From: Bacteroidales bacterium | Lineage (GTDB): Bacteria > Bacteroidota > Bacteroidia > Bacteroidales > JAIOZK01 | NCBI GenBank assembly: GCA_021740625.1 | Contig: JAIOZK010000007.1 | Span: forward strand, 1-64,000 | Length of the DNA: 64,000 nt | Direction of reading: 5' to 3' | In this document: positions 28,814 through 38,213 of the stretch, piece after piece | Position numbering within the stretch: position 1 is the first letter of the stretch | How the letters are laid out: each line of letters opens with the position of its first letter | The notes under the pieces: generated by a model | The model's input: only the letters and a program-made list of their open reading frames with translations | What the model was told of the DNA's origin: nothing | Database searches by the model: none | Made by a program: the position numbers and the translations under genes

Positions 28814-31729
28814 TTGAAAACAAAACCTGCTGCTTCGTCAAAAGATAAGAAAACCGGAATTGAAACGCGGAATTTTCCAATCCTTGGCATTGGCGCTTCG
28901 GCCGGTGGACTGGAAGCACTGGAACAACTTCTGGAAAATGTACCCGCTGACAGCGGAATGGCTTACGTGGTTATACAACATTTGGATCCCACGCAAAAAG
29001 GGATGCTCCCCGAACTGCTTCAGCGAATCTCCAAAATGAAAGTTTTTCTGGTGAAAGACCGCATGCCGATAAAACCCAACAACATTTATGTTATCCCGCC
29101 CAACAAAAGCATGTCAATTTTAAAAGGGGTACTCTATTTGTTTGAACCCGCTGAAGCAAGGGGTTTGCGCCTTCCCATCGATTTTTTTCTCCGTTCACTT
29201 GCCGACGATCAGAAAGAGTATGCCATCGGAGTTATCCTTTCAGGCATGGGCTCCGATGGCAGCAGCGGACTTAAGGCCATTAAAGAAAAAGAAGGAATAG
29301 CTATTGTGCAGGAACCCGAAACAGCAAAATTTGACAGCATGCCCCGGAACGCAATCGATTCGGGATTGATTGATATTGTAGCCCCACCCAATAATATTTA
29401 TAATAAACTAATTGATTTTTTTAAACATTTACCTGAAGTTAAATCAGATATAAGTGGGGAAGGTAAAAACAAAAGTGCACTGGAGAAAATTATCATCTTG
29501 TTGCGGACACATACCGGGAATGATTTTTCGCTCTATAAAAAAAATACCATTTACCGCCGCATCGAAAGACGAATGGGTGTGCATAAAATCGACGGAATTA
29601 ATTCATACATACACTTTTTACAGGAGAATCCTGAAGAGGTACATATTCTTTTCAAAGAATTGATGATTGGAGTCACTAACTTTTTTCGCGATGCCCCGGT
29701 ATGGGAAGAATTAAAAAAGAAGATTCTTACGAAAAAGTTGGGCAAAGATCAAAGCGGCTCAACATTGAGGGCGTGGGTACCTGGCAGTTCTACGGGTGAA
29801 GAAGCTTATTCGCTGGCCATCGTATTTAAAGAAGTCCTGGAAAAATTAAACCCACAAGTAGGATTTTCATTACAGATTTTTGCTACTGATCTTGACAATG
29901 ATGCAATTGAAGCTGCCAGAAAAGGCATCTTTCCTAAAAATATCGAAGCGGATGTTTCAGCAAAACGATTAAGCCGTTTTTTTACTAAAACCGACGATGA
30001 CAGCTATCAAATAAATACCGAAATCAGGGAAACGATTGTGTTTGCGCAACACAACATTATCATGCATCCGCCTTTTACAAATATCGATATCATTTCGTGT
30101 CGTAACCTGCTTATTTATTTGGACCCGGAATTGCAGAAAAAGCTTCTAGGGTTGTTTTATTACAGCCTTAATCCTGAAGGAATTTTGTTACTGGGCAGCT
30201 CCGAAACACTTGGGGTGCAGGGCCAGCTTTTTACACCCCTAAATTCCAGTCTGAAGATATTTAAACGGGCCGATTCGAACCCCAACCCAGAGCAGCTTGA
30301 TTTTCCTTCTTCTTTTTCACGCTCAAAGCTCGCAGTTAGCCAAAATAAAGCCCCCGACAAACCCATTAAGAATATTCAGGCACTTGTCGATCAATTGTTG
30401 CTGAATAAATTCTCACCTGCCGGCGTTTTGGTCAATGAAAATGGCGATATTTTATACATCAGCGGACGAACCGGAAAGTACCTGGAACCTGCCGTGGGGA
30501 AAGCAAACATGAATATTTTTGCCATGTTGAGGCCGGGTTTTCAAAACGATTTTGCCATAGCCTTCCGAAAAGTACTTATGAAAAAGGAAAGCGTGGTTCT
30601 AAACCATGTTAAAATAGGTACAAACGGGGGCTCACTTACCTTAAATGTAGATCTCCTGTGGATTGACAAACCTGAACCATTGGTTGGAAAGGTGCTGATA
30701 ATTTTTTCCGATGTTCCGAAAAATGCTGCCATTGAAATAAAAGGAAAAAAAGGGGGGAAAAATAAAACCAGCGTCAGGGAAGCAGAACTTGAGGAGGAAT
30801 TGCAGCACACACGCGAGCAGGTACAAAACATTACGGAAGAGATGCAGACTTCGCAGGAAGAACTGAAATCAGCCAACGAAGAATTGCAGTCAACCAACGA
30901 AGAGCTGCAATCAACCAATGAAGAATTGACTACCTCGAAAGAAGAAATGCAAAGCCTGAACGAGGAACTTCAAACCGTAAATGCCGAACTGCAGTCGAAG
31001 GTGGATGAATACTCGCGGATAAATAACGACATGAAAAACCTGTTGAACAGTACTGATATAGCAACGCTATTTCTCGACAAGGAATTGAATATCCGCCGTT
31101 ACACCAACCAGGCCACCAAAATATTTAAACTCATAAAAAGCGACATCGGAAGACCATTTACCGACCAGGCTTCACAACTTATTTACCCCGAACTGGTTGA
31201 TGATGCACGCGAAGTGTTGCGTACCCTTATTTTTATCGAAAAACAAATCCCGACCAGGGAAGGGTATTGGTTTCGTATTCGCATTATGCCATACCGGACC
31301 TTCGACGACCGTATTGACGGCCTGGTTATTACCTTTATCGATATTACTGAGATGAAACAGGTGGGAGAAAAATTGCAGAAAGCAAAGCAGGAGAACCGGC
31401 TGCTTTTAGAATCCTTATCCAGCGTAATTATTAAATTATCACCCGACTGGAAAATTCTGGAATTTAATCCCCTGGCTGAAACCTTTTTCGGCAGAAAACG
31501 CAAAGAAGTAACAGGAGAGAATTTTATGGCCTTATTTATACCCGGGCCATTACAGAAAAGTACAGAACAAAAAATGAACAAAATGTTGCAAAAGTCTGAA
31601 AATAAAAATGTTAAAATGAAGGTAATTGCAGCCGGTGAAAAAGAACTTGAAACGGTGTGGTCAGTAAATGTATTGTTTGATAAGCCTGAAATACCTTCAG
31701 AAATAATTATAACAACACAAAACAGATAA
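28814..31729 (+). CDS. CheB-CheR-PAS fusion protein
   Basis: 971 residues with a TTG start. Residues ~20-205 are a CheB methylesterase domain with the catalytic triad visible: Ser29 (GIGASAGG), His56 (QHLDPT) and Asp148 (GMGSDG). Residues ~225-490 are a CheR methyltransferase domain (SSTGEEAYSLAI, ATDLD, ISCRNLLIYL). A long coiled coil follows (~650-730, repeats of EELQSTNEEL), then two PAS-like domains to the C-terminus. Such proteins usually continue into a histidine kinase; here none is present, and the next gene starts three bases later and encodes a PAS protein. It probably works as a sensory methylation module with the neighbouring kinases. Confidence 0.93.
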   Translation: MKTKPAASSKDKKTGIETRNFPILGIGASAGGLEALEQLLENVPADSGMAYVVIQHLDPTQKGMLPELLQRISKMKVFLVKDRMPIKPNNIYVIPPNKSMSILKGVLYLFEPAEARGLRLPIDFFLRSLADDQKEYAIGVILSGMGSDGSSGLKAIKEKEGIAIVQEPETAKFDSMPRNAIDSGLIDIVAPPNNIYNKLIDFFKHLPEVKSDISGEGKNKSALEKIIILLRTHTGNDFSLYKKNTIYRRIERRMGVHKIDGINSYIHFLQENPEEVHILFKELMIGVTNFFRDAPVWEELKKKILTKKLGKDQSGSTLRAWVPGSSTGEEAYSLAIVFKEVLEKLNPQVGFSLQIFATDLDNDAIEAARKGIFPKNIEADVSAKRLSRFFTKTDDDSYQINTEIRETIVFAQHNIIMHPPFTNIDIISCRNLLIYLDPELQKKLLGLFYYSLNPEGILLLGSSETLGVQGQLFTPLNSSLKIFKRADSNPNPEQLDFPSSFSRSKLAVSQNKAPDKPIKNIQALVDQLLLNKFSPAGVLVNENGDILYISGRTGKYLEPAVGKANMNIFAMLRPGFQNDFAIAFRKVLMKKESVVLNHVKIGTNGGSLTLNVDLLWIDKPEPLVGKVLIIFSDVPKNAAIEIKGKKGGKNKTSVREAELEEELQHTREQVQNITEEMQTSQEELKSANEELQSTNEELQSTNEELTTSKEEMQSLNEELQTVNAELQSKVDEYSRINNDMKNLLNSTDIATLFLDKELNIRRYTNQATKIFKLIKSDIGRPFTDQASQLIYPELVDDAREVLRTLIFIEKQIPTREGYWFRIRIMPYRTFDDRIDGLVITFIDITEMKQVGEKLQKAKQENRLLLESLSSVIIKLSPDWKILEFNPLAETFFGRKRKEVTGENFMALFIPGPLQKSTEQKMNKMLQKSENKNVKMKVIAAGEKELETVWSVNVLFDKPEIPSEIIITTQNR

Positions 31730-31732
31730 ATT

Positions 31733-32314
31733 ATGACTGACGAAGAAATGGATTTTACCGATGCAAAAATGCTGCGGCAGAAAGCTGAAAAAAAACTCAA
31801 AGAAAAGAAAAACAAAGAGGCCGGCACCTTGAAGGAAACCGATGTGAATAAACTGCTTCACGAATTGCAGGTGCACCAGATTGAACTGGAATTGCAGAAT
31901 GAAGAATTGCGCCAGGCGTACGAAACAGCGGAAACAGCCTTAAAAAAATATACCATGCTGTTTGATTTATCACCCATGGGATATTTCTTACTCGAAGCTG
32001 AAGGTACAATTCGTGACCTGAATTTCACGGGCGCCGATATGTTGGATGAAAGGCGCTTTAGTTTGATAAACACCAATTTCAAACTTTTTGTCTCAGAAGA
32101 TTCAAAGCCTGTTTTTAATACTTTTTTCAGAAAAGTGTATAACACCAATGCAAAAGAATCTTGCGAAGTTTTACTGGGTTATGATAAAAAACCTTTATGC
32201 ACTGTGTATATGGAAGGGGTTGTTACTGAGGATGAGCAAAATTGCCTTTTGTCGGTGGTCGATATTTCGAAGTTTAAAAGTCGAACCATCTCCGAAAGTT
32301 CAACTGATGAATAG
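31733..32314 (+). CDS. Solo PAS domain protein
   Basis: 193 residues. A charged helix and coiled coil ([20 protein letters not shown], residues ~40-65) precede one PAS domain (~70-180). The arrangement and many residues match the first 180 residues of kinase 1 at 24731 ([17 protein letters not shown] ... [15 protein letters not shown]). There is no transmitter or output domain. It starts three bases after the CheB-CheR-PAS gene, so the two proteins are probably made together and may form a split sensor. Confidence 0.88.
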   Translation: MTDEEMDFTDAKMLRQKAEKKLKEKKNKEAGTLKETDVNKLLHELQVHQIELELQNEELRQAYETAETALKKYTMLFDLSPMGYFLLEAEGTIRDLNFTGADMLDERRFSLINTNFKLFVSEDSKPVFNTFFRKVYNTNAKESCEVLLGYDKKPLCTVYMEGVVTEDEQNCLLSVVDISKFKSRTISESSTDE

Positions 32315-32571
32315 TTTTAAAATTAAAAATAAAAGGTATTAACCCCAGGGTAGAACCCTGGACCCATTATTCCGATGCAGAGCATCGGGGAAACTTGCCT
32401 GACGGCAGTCAGGTTAAACCATAGCTTCTCGTCCGCACGCTACCGCTGAAGCTTTAGCGTAAGCGTCCGAAGCGAACGCGAAGGCGGATTAAACCGGAGT
32501 GTCTGTTTTTACGAATTCCGGATTAGAATCATTTCAAAAATATCAAAAACCCTGTTTGCATCTGATAATAT
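32315..32571. repeat. Intergenic palindromic repeats
   Basis: Several short inverted repeats lie in a row between 32345 and 32495: CCAGGGT-AGA-ACCCTGG, CCGATGC-AGA-GCATCGG, CCTGACGGC-AGTCAGG, and a GC-rich segment with GCTGAAGCTTTAGC and repeated CGAAGCGAACGCGAAGGCGG-type motifs. They differ in composition from the AT-rich surroundings and resemble the intergenic hairpin repeats elsewhere in the window. Confidence 0.6.
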
Positions 32572-32638
32572 GTGTGAATGATGTAAGTAATTACTGGAAT
32601 TATGTAATGCTTTCGGTCTTCAAATGAATCATCTTTAC
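32572..32638 (+). promoter_or_regulatory. Box A/box B promoter element, copy 4
   Basis: Box A GTGTGAATGATGTAA at 32572-32586, box B ATGTAAT at 32602-32608 (first G changed to A), and the -7 region CATCTTTAC with TTTAC at 32634. Spacings are 30 and 32 bases. The leader to the hybrid kinase start is longer than in most copies, 113 bases. Confidence 0.85.
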
Positions 32639-32746
32639 ATCATATTCAATTAAACAGTTTTATTCCGGACAAAAAGTTTGGCATCAACATAAATATCTTA
32701 ATGTTGTGCCCCAAAGGGCGGGAAATCTGGCTTTGATGAAAAGAGT

Positions 32747-34690
32747 ATGAAAAAAGAATCAATCATAGCAGATGAATTATTGGTTTCCGAGCTTCGCTAT
32801 CGCCGCTTGTTCGAATCGGCTAAAGACGGAATACTTATCCTTGATGCTGAAACCGGTAAGATTGTCGACGTCAATCCTTTCTTAACGAATTTGCTTGGCT
32901 ACACGAAACAAAATCTCATAGAGAAATCAATCTGGGAAATTGGCGTATTTAAGGACATTTATATAAACAAAAAGAAATTTCTGGAATTACAAGAAAAAGA
33001 ATACGTCCGCTATGATGATTTACCACTTGAAACTTCGGATGGACAAAAAATTCATGTTGAGTTTGTGAGTAATGTCTATTTGGCTAATGGTATTAAGGTA
33101 ATCCAGTGCAATATCCGCGATATTACCGAGAACTGGGAAATAAAAAAGCAAATTGTTGAAAGCGAAGAAAAATTCAGGATAATTACCGAGAACTCCGCTG
33201 ATGCGATTTTTATTACAGATAAAGATGGCAAATACATATATGTCAATAAACAGGCAGTTGAATTGCTGGGGTATTCAAAAGAAGAACTTCTAACATTTAC
33301 AATTGTCGATATATCACCCAAAAATAGAATTGAAGAGTATTTTCAAATCTTTCAGCAAATGCTAACCACGGGCAGTTCCTATTCCGAGATAGAACTTGTG
33401 AGGAAGGACGGGAGTTACGCAGATACCGACCTGAATACCGTTCTGCTTCCCAATGGATGGGTTTATGGAAGTTGCCGTGATATTTCTGTGCGAAAACATC
33501 TGGAAAAAGAACTTTTACAAGCCAAGGAAAGGGCAGAAGAAAGCGACAGACTTAAATCAGCATTTCTGGCCAATATGAGCCACGAAATCAGAACACCCAT
33601 GAATGGGATACTGGGTTTCACCAGCTTGCTCAAAAATCATAAACTGAAAGGCAAAGAGCAACAGGAGTACATCAGGATCATCGAAAAAAGTGGTACCCGC
33701 ATGCTCAATATTATCAATGATATCATCAGCATTTCCAAAATAGAATCCCGTCAGATAGGAATTGTAATTTCCGATACAAATATCAACATTCAGGTAGAAT
33801 ATATTTATCATTTTTTTAAACTGGAGGCTGAACAAAAAAAACTGCATTTTTCTTTCAGGAACGGACTGTCGAATGAAGCAGCAGAAGTAAGGACCGATCG
33901 TGAAAAAACCTATTCAATACTGACCAACCTGGTTAAGAATGCATTGAAATTTACACCCTCTGGTTTCGTTGAATTCGGTTATATTAAAAAGGACGGCTTT
34001 TTGGAGTTCTACGTAAGGGACAGTGGAACAGGTGTTTCCGCAAAACAAAAAGAATATATTTTTGATCGGTTCAGACAAGGCAGTGAATCCCTCACCCGGA
34101 ACTACGAGGGGGCCGGCCTGGGCTTGCCAATTTCAAAATCCTATGTTGAAGATCTGGGTGGAAAAATCTGGGTGGAGAATAATACCGACTTGCCTTCCGG
34201 TAATGATAACCACTTCAATCAGGGTTCAACTTTCTATTTTACTCTTCCTTTCATACCTGCACAAAATCCTAAAATGATCTCTTCCGAACTCCCAGCAGAT
34301 GTTGATGCAAAAATTCATAAAAGAAAACTAAAAATTTTAATTGCTGAAGACGATCAAGCTTCGGAATTGCTTTTCAGGATTATGCTGGAAAATGATGCCA
34401 GAGAATTTTTGCAGGCTTCAAACGGAATAGAAGCAATAAAATCCTGCAAAAACAACCCAGACATCGATTTGGTGCTGATGGATATCAACTTGCCGAAAAT
34501 GGATGGCTATGAAGCCACCCGGAAAATTCGTGAATTTAATAAGGATGTGGTGATTATCGCCCAAACTGCTTATGCTTTGTCCGACGACCGCAAAAAGTCA
34601 ATAGATTCCGGTTGCAACGATTATATTTCAAAACCCATAAAACGGGCAAGTTTGATAAAAATCATCGAAAAGAATCTGAAACCGGAATAA
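32747..34690 (+). CDS. Two-PAS hybrid histidine kinase/response regulator (kinase 2)
   Basis: 647 residues, soluble. Two PAS domains lie at residues ~17-130 and ~142-252. The phospho-acceptor is His279 in [19 protein letters not shown]. The ATPase domain has NLVKNALKFT, DSGTGV and GAGLGLPISKSY. The receiver domain near the C-terminus starts KILIAEDDQAS and carries its aspartate in [11 protein letters not shown]. From the H box onward it is very similar to kinase 1, so the two arose by duplication with different sensor parts. It has no DNA-binding domain. Transcription starts from promoter copy 4. Confidence 0.95.
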   Translation: MKKESIIADELLVSELRYRRLFESAKDGILILDAETGKIVDVNPFLTNLLGYTKQNLIEKSIWEIGVFKDIYINKKKFLELQEKEYVRYDDLPLETSDGQKIHVEFVSNVYLANGIKVIQCNIRDITENWEIKKQIVESEEKFRIITENSADAIFITDKDGKYIYVNKQAVELLGYSKEELLTFTIVDISPKNRIEEYFQIFQQMLTTGSSYSEIELVRKDGSYADTDLNTVLLPNGWVYGSCRDISVRKHLEKELLQAKERAEESDRLKSAFLANMSHEIRTPMNGILGFTSLLKNHKLKGKEQQEYIRIIEKSGTRMLNIINDIISISKIESRQIGIVISDTNINIQVEYIYHFFKLEAEQKKLHFSFRNGLSNEAAEVRTDREKTYSILTNLVKNALKFTPSGFVEFGYIKKDGFLEFYVRDSGTGVSAKQKEYIFDRFRQGSESLTRNYEGAGLGLPISKSYVEDLGGKIWVENNTDLPSGNDNHFNQGSTFYFTLPFIPAQNPKMISSELPADVDAKIHKRKLKILIAEDDQASELLFRIMLENDAREFLQASNGIEAIKSCKNNPDIDLVLMDINLPKMDGYEATRKIREFNKDVVIIAQTAYALSDDRKKSIDSGCNDYISKPIKRASLIKIIEKNLKPE

Positions 34691-34757
34691 GTGTGAATGA
34701 TGTAAGTCTTAATTATAATTGTGTAATACTTCCCTGGCTTATGTAGCATACTTTTAC
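34691..34757 (+). promoter_or_regulatory. Box A/box B promoter element, copy 5
   Basis: Box A GTGTGAATGATGTAA at 34691-34705 starts directly after the kinase 2 stop codon. Box B GTGTAAT is at 34721-34727 and the -7 element TACTTTTA at 34749-34756 (TTT at 34753). Spacings are 30 and 32 bases. The lmo0937-like gene begins 20 bases after the TTT. Confidence 0.88.
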
Positions 34758-34772
34758 ACGAATAATTTTACA

Positions 34773-34949
34773 ATGAAAAATTCGCTTTTTTTAATTGCGG
34801 GCTTACTGGTGCTTCTTTGGACTATAATAACTTTTGGGTTTTACTCATTCAGAATCTTCGACATACTGCTTTCAATTGCAGCCTTTTTAGTACTGCTGAG
34901 AATTTTGTTCTACGAAAAATCACACGACATAATAAATAAAAAAAATTAA
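34773..34949 (+). CDS. lmo0937-like small membrane protein
   Basis: 58 residues from ATG 34773; an in-frame start further upstream (34719) would lie inside the promoter element and is rejected. Two transmembrane helices (residues ~3-24 and ~29-47) with LLWTIITFGFYSFRIFDILL resemble the lmo0937 family of small membrane proteins, which are often stress-induced. It is the first gene of the unit under promoter copy 5; the next gene starts after one base. Confidence 0.8.
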   Translation: MKNSLFLIAGLLVLLWTIITFGFYSFRIFDILLSIAAFLVLLRILFYEKSHDIINKKN

Positions 34950-34950
34950 T

Positions 34951-35451
34951 ATGAAAAACAAAGTTTTAACTTTTATCCTGGTATTAGCAAGCGGTTTTGC
35001 TTTTGCTCAAAGCCCTGTTTCAAAGGGTGAGTCGCAAATTAATTTAGGCGTTGGGCTTTCATCCTGGGGCTTACCCATATACGCGGGCTTCGATTATGGA
35101 GTACATCAGAATATAACCCTAGGTGCAGAAGTATCCTTCCGTTCATTCAATGATAACTGGCACGATAATAAGTACAGGCATACAGTCATCGGTTTTCTTG
35201 GGAATGCCAATTACCATTTTAACACCATATTGAATATTCCTCCTCCCTGGGATTTTTACGCAGGCCTTAACCTTGGTTTTTACAATTGGAGTTCACCAAA
35301 TGACTACGAAGGTTCCCATACATCGGGAATTGGGTTAGGTGCACAAATTGGCGGCCGCTACTTTTTTAGCAATACATTCGGAGTAAACCTGGAGTTTGGC
35401 GGCGGAAATGCCTTCTTGGGAGGAAAGTTTGGTGTCACTATAAAAATTTGA
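34951..35451 (+). CDS. Outer-membrane beta-barrel protein
   Basis: 166 residues. The signal peptide MKNKVLTFILVLASGFAFAQ is followed by alternating hydrophobic beta strands (INLGVGLSSWGLPIYAGFDYG, NITLGAEVSFRSF, DFYAGLNLGFYNW, GLGAQIGGRYFFS) ending FGVTIKI, as in small eight-stranded OmpW/OmpX-like barrels. Function unknown; co-transcribed with the lmo0937-like gene under promoter copy 5. Confidence 0.8.
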   Translation: MKNKVLTFILVLASGFAFAQSPVSKGESQINLGVGLSSWGLPIYAGFDYGVHQNITLGAEVSFRSFNDNWHDNKYRHTVIGFLGNANYHFNTILNIPPPWDFYAGLNLGFYNWSSPNDYEGSHTSGIGLGAQIGGRYFFSNTFGVNLEFGGGNAFLGGKFGVTIKI

Positions 35452-35550
35452 AAAGTGGCATCGAAACTTAATTTGGCTTATTGTTGAAGCCGACCGGATT
35501 AATGCAGTCAGGATAATTTATCTTTTGACTGGAAATACACAGAAAAAGAA

Positions 35551-35865
35551 ATGAAAATACAAATTAATACAGACAAAAATGTAAGCGGAAGCGAGGAATT
35601 GATAGCTTCGGCAACTTCGTTAATTTCGAAAGAACTAAGCAGGTTCAGTCAACAGATAACAAGGGTGGAAGTTCATCTCTCGGATGAAGATGCCAATAAA
35701 GACGGGGATAACGATAAACGCTGCATGGTGGAAGCCCGCCTTGCAGGTATGAAACCAATCGCAGTTACCGACCACGCAGACAACCATGTGCAAGCTGTTT
35801 CTGGAGCCATAGACAAATTAAAAACTTCTTTGGAAACAATAAGAGGCCGTTTAAAAAATTATTAA
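35551..35865 (+). CDS. HPF/RaiA-family ribosome-associated protein
   Basis: 104 residues, the length of short hibernation factors. The pattern ISKELSRFSQQITRVEVHLSDEDANK...KRCMVEARLAGMKPIAVTDHADNHVQAVSGAIDKLKTSLETIRGRL matches the beta-alpha-beta-beta-beta-alpha fold of RaiA/HPF, which block the decoding site of idle ribosomes under stress. It is 99 bases after the beta-barrel gene, without a box A/box B element of its own, so it may be in the unit driven by promoter copy 5. Confidence 0.85.
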   Translation: MKIQINTDKNVSGSEELIASATSLISKELSRFSQQITRVEVHLSDEDANKDGDNDKRCMVEARLAGMKPIAVTDHADNHVQAVSGAIDKLKTSLETIRGRLKNY

Positions 35866-35938
35866 AACAATGAAAAAAGTATTAAATGCCACAAATGTTA
35901 AGCTAGCTTAATTTATAAGTATTATTTGCATTTTTTAT

Positions 35939-35967
35939 CATCCCGCTTCTGGCGGGATTTTTTTTAC
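35939..35967 (+). terminator. Rho-independent terminator after the HPF-like gene
   Basis: The stem ATCCCGC-TTCTG-GCGGGAT is followed by eight T. It overlaps the stop codon of the convergent GT4 gene and mainly fits transcription on the plus strand. Confidence 0.75.
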
Positions 35968-38210
35968 ACCAATTTTAAGTCCGAATTGTGAAACTCTTCA
36001 TAAGCCTGCAATACAGTTAAGTGGGAAATTAAATAGGCAAGTGAACTTTCGGCCCCCTGGTTGCGGTTTACACCGTAACTTTCAAAACCGTCGCAACAGC
36101 CTTTGGTTTCAAAATCATACAAACTCATGCGCAAATCGTTCTCACCCAGAAACCACAAAAAGGATGTATAAAGTTTGTTGAGGAAATCCCGGTCTTTTGT
36201 TACAAAAAATGCCTGGTGATACATTAAAACCATCGCCATGGCATCGATGGGCTGCTGGGCATAAACCGAGCGCTCGTGTTCTTTTTTATACCATTTTTCG
36301 TTGCCAATTATCGACAGGTAATTATCCTTTAAAGTATGTTCTGTCAAAAAATTCATGGAATCTATAGCAGTTTGGGTAATTTTTTCATCATTCAGTATTT
36401 CGGCCGAATGCAACAATGCCAGGGGTAAAATACCATTGTCGTAAGCCAGCAAAGATTCAAACCATTTCCAGCCGGAAGACTGGTTTTCCTTGTAGTGATT
36501 GACCAATACATTCGCGAGATTCCTCAGCCTTTCGGTCATGGAATCGTCTGCCGGATTGCTCTTCAGGTAATAGCTGATGCCAATCATGGTGTTGGCGATT
36601 CCACGTATAGATTTTAATTTTTCGAAATTTGGTGAGGCATTAAAAAATATCAGTTTACCGCTTTGGTAATAGGCATCGTTTGGTGCATTGCCCAGCAAGT
36701 ACCCTAAGGCCCAGATAGTCCGGCCAAATGAATCTTCAGAACCAATTTCATCCAGGAAATTGCGGTTGAAACTGAGGAAATTCCGGAAAGTCCCGTTTGC
36801 GTTTTGCATGTAATGCATATAACTTAAATAGATGGGAGACAATTCAAGTGCCCGCATATCTTTCATTTGCCGGTAAGCCATTAAAACCATCAGCAAAGCA
36901 CGTGAATTATCATCGAGGCAATACCCCTCCTTCAAATTCGGAATGCCGAATTTGGCATGTTGAATGATTCCGGTATCATCGGTAAGACGATTGATATGGG
37001 CAAGGGAAAAAGGAGGAAGGAGAAATAAATCAGGTTCGGGTTCCCTGTGGGATATAACCCGACTTTTTTCCTTTACTGTTTTTTCGATAAGGGCCAGGTA
37101 TTTTTCACCCGTTGTTGGCCAACTTGTCTTTTTGCCATGTTCACCGGCATTTTTTTTCAGTTCATTTCGTTCTTCCGGTTTATCAAAGAGTTCCGTTAAA
37201 GTTTTCGCCAGCTCATCCGAATCATTAAAATCAAATAAGCGGCCTCTTCCATTGGCCAGTAACTCGGCGGCATGCCAGTAAGGTGTTGAAAGTACGGCGG
37301 CACCCACACCCACCGCATACGAAAGTGTTCCGGAGGTAATCTGGGCTTCATTCAGATAAGGTGTGATATAAATATCGCATGCATACAAGTATTTGAACAG
37401 ATCCTGTTCGTCAATAAATTCATTCAGAAATACCACATGATCTTCAAGCTGAAGGTTTTTCACCAAACGCAAAAGGGAAATCCGGTATTCCTCTCCGGAA
37501 TGCCGCAACACATTCGGATGGGTTTTCCCCAAAACAATGTAGATGAGTTCAGGGTACTTTTGAACCACCGCAGGAAGAGCCTTTATGACTGTTTCAATAC
37601 CCTTGCTTCGCCCGATAAAACCAAAAGTAAACAGCACTTTTTTGTTTTCAAGTTTAAACTCCCTTTTCACTTTTTCAGGGCAGAAATGAATATCCGGCAC
37701 GCCATGCTCAATCAGGGCAATTTTTTCTTCCGGCACATCGTAAATGGTGGTCAGAAACTCAATGGCCTTGTGGGTCATCACGACAATTTTTTGCGCCATT
37801 TTGCAAATTTCCTTCAAAACCGCTTTTTCGTTATAAGAAGGCTTTTTGAGTATGGTATGAAGGGTAACAATGAGCGGTATTTGGAGGCGGTGGAGCAGCG
37901 GAAGAATATAAACCCCGCTCTGCCCCCCAAATATACCGAATTCATGCTGTAGAATACAAACATCAGCACCGCTAAGATTAATGTATTTTACGGCTTTTAA
38001 ATAATCTTCTTGATAATCCTGCCTGATGGTCAGTTTAACTTCTTCAGGATATTTATAGGTAAGGTCGTTATCGTTCAATGCAATCACAAATCCTTTGTTC
38101 TCCATATTCGGGTTTGAATTCCCGGGCAACATCGATTTAAACAGGTTGTTTGTAAATGTTCCGATTCCGCATTCGCGAGGCGTGTATGTGGCGATATAAG
38201 CTATTTTCAT
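35964..38210 (-). CDS. Glycosyltransferase family 4 fused to an alpha-helical barrel domain
   Basis: 748 residues. The first ~385 residues are a GT4/GT-B glycosyltransferase: the N-terminal IATYTPRECGIGTFTNNL, VLFTFGFIGRSKGIETVIKALP in the nucleotide-sugar domain, and YACDIYITPYLNEAQITSGTLSYAVGVGAAVLSTP with the family E-x7-E-like site. The last ~350 residues (DDNSRALLMVLMAYRQ, YMHYMQNANGTFRNFL, SAEILNDEKITQ) look like an (alpha/alpha)6 barrel of the glycosidase type. The fusion probably makes or remodels a glycan; GH130 proteins are possible partners. It is the third gene of the unit under promoter copy 6. Confidence 0.88.
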   Translation of the reverse strand: MKIAYIATYTPRECGIGTFTNNLFKSMLPGNSNPNMENKGFVIALNDNDLTYKYPEEVKLTIRQDYQEDYLKAVKYINLSGADVCILQHEFGIFGGQSGVYILPLLHRLQIPLIVTLHTILKKPSYNEKAVLKEICKMAQKIVVMTHKAIEFLTTIYDVPEEKIALIEHGVPDIHFCPEKVKREFKLENKKVLFTFGFIGRSKGIETVIKALPAVVQKYPELIYIVLGKTHPNVLRHSGEEYRISLLRLVKNLQLEDHVVFLNEFIDEQDLFKYLYACDIYITPYLNEAQITSGTLSYAVGVGAAVLSTPYWHAAELLANGRGRLFDFNDSDELAKTLTELFDKPEERNELKKNAGEHGKKTSWPTTGEKYLALIEKTVKEKSRVISHREPEPDLFLLPPFSLAHINRLTDDTGIIQHAKFGIPNLKEGYCLDDNSRALLMVLMAYRQMKDMRALELSPIYLSYMHYMQNANGTFRNFLSFNRNFLDEIGSEDSFGRTIWALGYLLGNAPNDAYYQSGKLIFFNASPNFEKLKSIRGIANTMIGISYYLKSNPADDSMTERLRNLANVLVNHYKENQSSGWKWFESLLAYDNGILPLALLHSAEILNDEKITQTAIDSMNFLTEHTLKDNYLSIIGNEKWYKKEHERSVYAQQPIDAMAMVLMYHQAFFVTKDRDFLNKLYTSFLWFLGENDLRMSLYDFETKGCCDGFESYGVNRNQGAESSLAYLISHLTVLQAYEEFHNSDLKLV

Positions 38211-38213
38211 TTG

